Assembly: GCA_016926595.1 (NCBI GenBank)
Contig: JAFGOG010000196.1
Coordinates: 1-13,888 of the forward strand
Length of the DNA: 13,888 nt
From: Anaerolineae bacterium
Lineage (GTDB): Bacteria > Chloroflexota > Anaerolineae > JAAYZQ01
Direction of reading: 5' to 3'
Under the pieces are notes generated by a model that had not been told where the DNA came from, searched no databases, and saw nothing but the letters and a program-made list of their open reading frames with translations. Positions within the stretch are counted from its first letter, which is position 1; each line of letters opens with the position of its first letter. Positions 12,444 through 13,888 of the stretch are shown in pieces. Made by a program: the position numbers and the translations under genes.

Positions 12444-12469
12444 GGGGCCTGCAACTTACAAATCGAATC

Positions 12470-12640
12470 GTTGAGCCCAGCAGTGGTGCCCGATGGGTCG
12501 GAAACCAGGGCTGAAAGGCGAAGCCGGTGAGAGTCCGGCGCTGTCCCGCAACTGTATCCTGGCAGAGTGCTGCCAGGAAGCCAGGCCGCCCGCCACTGTC
12601 TGTCCGCTTGACCACCTTCGCGAGAAAGGGGGGCGGCGTA
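12470..12640 (+). ncRNA. Cobalamin (B12) riboswitch C, upstream of the secreted barrel protein
   Basis: Aptamer blocks appear in order: GGTGCC (12485-12490), AAGGCGAAGCCGGTGAGAGTCC, GGCGCTGTCCCGCAACTGT, a variable TCCTGGCAGAGTGCTGCCAGGA stem, GAAGCCAGG and the GCCGCCC...GGGCGGC arm with CCTTCGCGAGAAAGG in its loop. It is more diverged than copies A and B, which resemble each other closely. A weak hairpin and a perfect terminator follow, so B12 should repress the downstream gene. Confidence 0.95.
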
Positions 12641-12659
12641 TGACCTATTCATGAACTGT

Positions 12660-12683
12660 CCCCTTGTGACTTTGTCCAAGGGG
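12660..12683 (+). terminator. Aptamer-proximal hairpin of leader C
   Basis: CCCCTTG (12660-12666) and CAAGGGG (12677-12683) pair around a 10-base loop, followed by ATTTCTGTTT. It matches the position and stem sequence of the first hairpin in leaders A and B; the T-run is interrupted. Confidence 0.5.
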
Positions 12684-12711
12684 ATTTCTGTTTCCGCAAG
12701 CCGTATCGTTT

Positions 12712-12738
12712 GCCCGACACTCTCGTCGGGCTTTTTTT
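12712..12738 (+). terminator. Intrinsic terminator of riboswitch leader C
   Basis: GCCCGAC (12712-12718), loop ACTCTC, GTCGGGC (12725-12731), then seven Ts. It is a textbook terminator 46 bases before the start codon, placed to be the expression platform of the riboswitch. From 12318 to 12783 no protein gene is seen; the stretch is filled by two promoters, the riboswitch and these hairpins. Confidence 0.88.
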
Positions 12739-12783
12739 GTGCCAAGACACTCAGCATCTGGCTGCTACGAAAGGAGCACTGCA

Positions 12784-13888
12784 ATGACTGCAAAAACCAC
12801 ACTACGACAGATGGCTTTGGGGCTTTCCGTTCTCGGCCTGGCGGCGCTGTTGTTGGCGCTCTGCCTGGTCGTGTCCGGCGATGTCTCCCTGGCTCAAGTT
12901 GGACCGAATCCGGCCCCGGAAGCCTTGACCTCGGCTAGCGTCTCCGCTTTCCCCATTTACGACAGCCCGGCCATCTCCCAGGCGCTGGCCTACATCGCCA
13001 CCAAACAACTGGACGACGGCGGCATCGAGGGCTGGACGCCCGGCGCCGCCGACGAGTTTACGACCATCAAAGCGGTCATGGCCCTGGGCGCCGCCCGGCA
13101 GCCGGTGAGCACCATGACCTCGGGGGGCGGCAACACGCCGCTGGACTTTTTGGCCGGGCAGGCTATCACCTACACCCACGACGTCACCGGCACCCTCTTC
13201 CCCGGGCGGGCCGGCATGTTGGCCGTGGCCGTGGTCGCCGGTGATGGCGACGCATACGATTTTGGCGGCATGGACCTCATCCACGAACTGACCGGCACCT
13301 ACCACGCCGCAACCGGCGCCTACAGCACCACGGCCAAGGCCGGGTTCTCCAGCGGGGCCGCGGGCACCATCAACCAGGTGTGGGCCATCCTGGGCCTGGC
13401 CGCTGCCCAGGAGCCCGTGCCCGCCGGCGCAACCGACTTTCTCGTCGGTTTGCAGGAGCCGGACGGCGGCTGGGGCTGGGGATCGGGCGTCGGCGACGTG
13501 GACACCACGTCTCTGGTCGTGCAGGCCCTCCTGGCCAGCGGCAATCTGGCGCCGACCCACCAGAAGGTGCAGGAGGGGTTGGACTTCTTACGTGCCAATC
13601 AGGCCGACTGGGGTGGCTGGGAGGCCTGGGGCGCGCCCAGCGCCGACTCGACCGCTTCTGCCGTCCAGGCCATCGTCGCCGCCGGCTACACCCCGGCCAC
13701 GGAGAGCTGGGCTGCCTCGCCCAACCCCCAGACCGGCTTGGCCGGTTTACAGGCCCCCGACGGCAGCTTTGGGGGCAACGCCCTGGGCACGGCTCACGCC
13801 ATCGCCGGTCTGGCGGAAGCGCCACTGCCCATCTGGGGGCGGATGCAGCGCGCCCGCCTGGCCCTCACCTGGATGAACGAGCAGCAGC
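12784..13888 (+). CDS. Secreted prenyltransferase-repeat (alpha/alpha barrel) protein under B12 control, possible corrinoid-binding protein (3' partial)
   Basis: The frame is open for 368 codons to the window end. AAGGAG lies eight bases before the ATG. Residues 10-38 form a hydrophobic export signal ending near SLAQ; Cys27 is not in a standard lipobox. The mature part is an alpha/alpha barrel of squalene-cyclase/prenyltransferase-type repeats: ISQALAYIATKQLDDGGIEGW (64-84), ATDFLVGLQEPDGGWGWG then DTTSLVVQALLASG (216-253), GLDFLRANQADWGGWE then DSTASAVQAIVAAG (265-301), and GLAGLQAPDGSFGG (318-331). No DxDD cyclase motif is seen. The same fold forms the alpha domain of intrinsic factor and transcobalamin, which in bacteria often pairs with a C-terminal DUF4430 domain; that part would lie beyond the window. 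The riboswitch directly upstream supports a role in corrinoid capture, but the role is inferred. Confidence 0.8.
   Translation, partial: MTAKTTLRQMALGLSVLGLAALLLALCLVVSGDVSLAQVGPNPAPEALTSASVSAFPIYDSPAISQALAYIATKQLDDGGIEGWTPGAADEFTTIKAVMALGAARQPVSTMTSGGGNTPLDFLAGQAITYTHDVTGTLFPGRAGMLAVAVVAGDGDAYDFGGMDLIHELTGTYHAATGAYSTTAKAGFSSGAAGTINQVWAILGLAAAQEPVPAGATDFLVGLQEPDGGWGWGSGVGDVDTTSLVVQALLASGNLAPTHQKVQEGLDFLRANQADWGGWEAWGAPSADSTASAVQAIVAAGYTPATESWAASPNPQTGLAGLQAPDGSFGGNALGTAHAIAGLAEAPLPIWGRMQRARLALTWMNEQQ

Noticed and set aside
12289..12802. Minus-strand open frames across riboswitch C
   Set aside because: They are antisense to the aptamer and terminator and have no family similarity or ribosome site.
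1..13888. CRISPR array, tRNA, rRNA or prophage genes
   Set aside because: No regularly spaced repeats, cloverleaf with CCA-type end, rRNA signature or phage gene was recognised on either strand.

Overview
The window is GC-rich bacterial chromosome with tightly packed operons, strong AGGAGG-type ribosome binding sites, some TTG/GTG starts and sigma70-like promoters. The gene families (TIGR03943/DUF1980 membrane protein, TroABCD-type metal transporter with winged-helix tails, CbiR, riboswitch-controlled corrinoid genes) fit a Chloroflexota (Anaerolineae-like) genome. That placement is inferred from gene content and style; no rRNA or marker gene is present. No mobile element, CRISPR array or tRNA was seen.

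Layout. (1) 1-705, plus: 3' part of a TIGR03943/DUF1980 membrane protein. (2) 738-3357, minus: a cobalamin-riboswitch leader followed by a GntR/FCD regulator, a methyltetrahydrofolate:corrinoid methyltransferase and a short CobO/BtuR-like protein with an eroded nucleotide-binding site. (3) 3491-7219, minus: a second, nearly identical cobalamin-riboswitch leader followed by cobT-cobS-cbiR-cobU, a compact cobamide salvage/remodelling and nucleotide-loop assembly operon. (4) 7290-12044, plus: a DtxR/MntR-type regulator with a palindromic operator on its own promoter, then a TroABCD/MntABC-type Mn/Zn/Fe ABC importer (binding lipoprotein, ATPase, two permeases). Both permeases end in a winged-helix-like cytoplasmic tail. 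(5) 12114-12317, minus: a 67-residue protein of unknown function with its own consensus promoter. (6) 12415-13888, plus: a third cobalamin riboswitch with a perfect terminator, followed by a secreted alpha/alpha-barrel (prenyltransferase-repeat) protein cut by the window end.

How it fits together. Three of the transcription units begin with B12 riboswitches, so the window is a B12 regulon cluster. CbiR would strip the nucleotide loop from scavenged cobamides. CobU, CobT and CobS would rebuild the preferred cobamide. The secreted barrel protein may capture corrinoids outside the cell, by analogy with the barrel domain of animal intrinsic factor and transcobalamin. The methyltransferase operon would use or sense corrinoid-dependent C1 chemistry. 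The metal importer is controlled separately by its own metalloregulator.

The best leads are the riboswitch-controlled barrel protein, the duplicated 430-bp riboswitch leaders with serial terminators, the decayed CobO-like protein in a riboswitch-controlled C1 operon, and the paired permease/winged-helix fusions.
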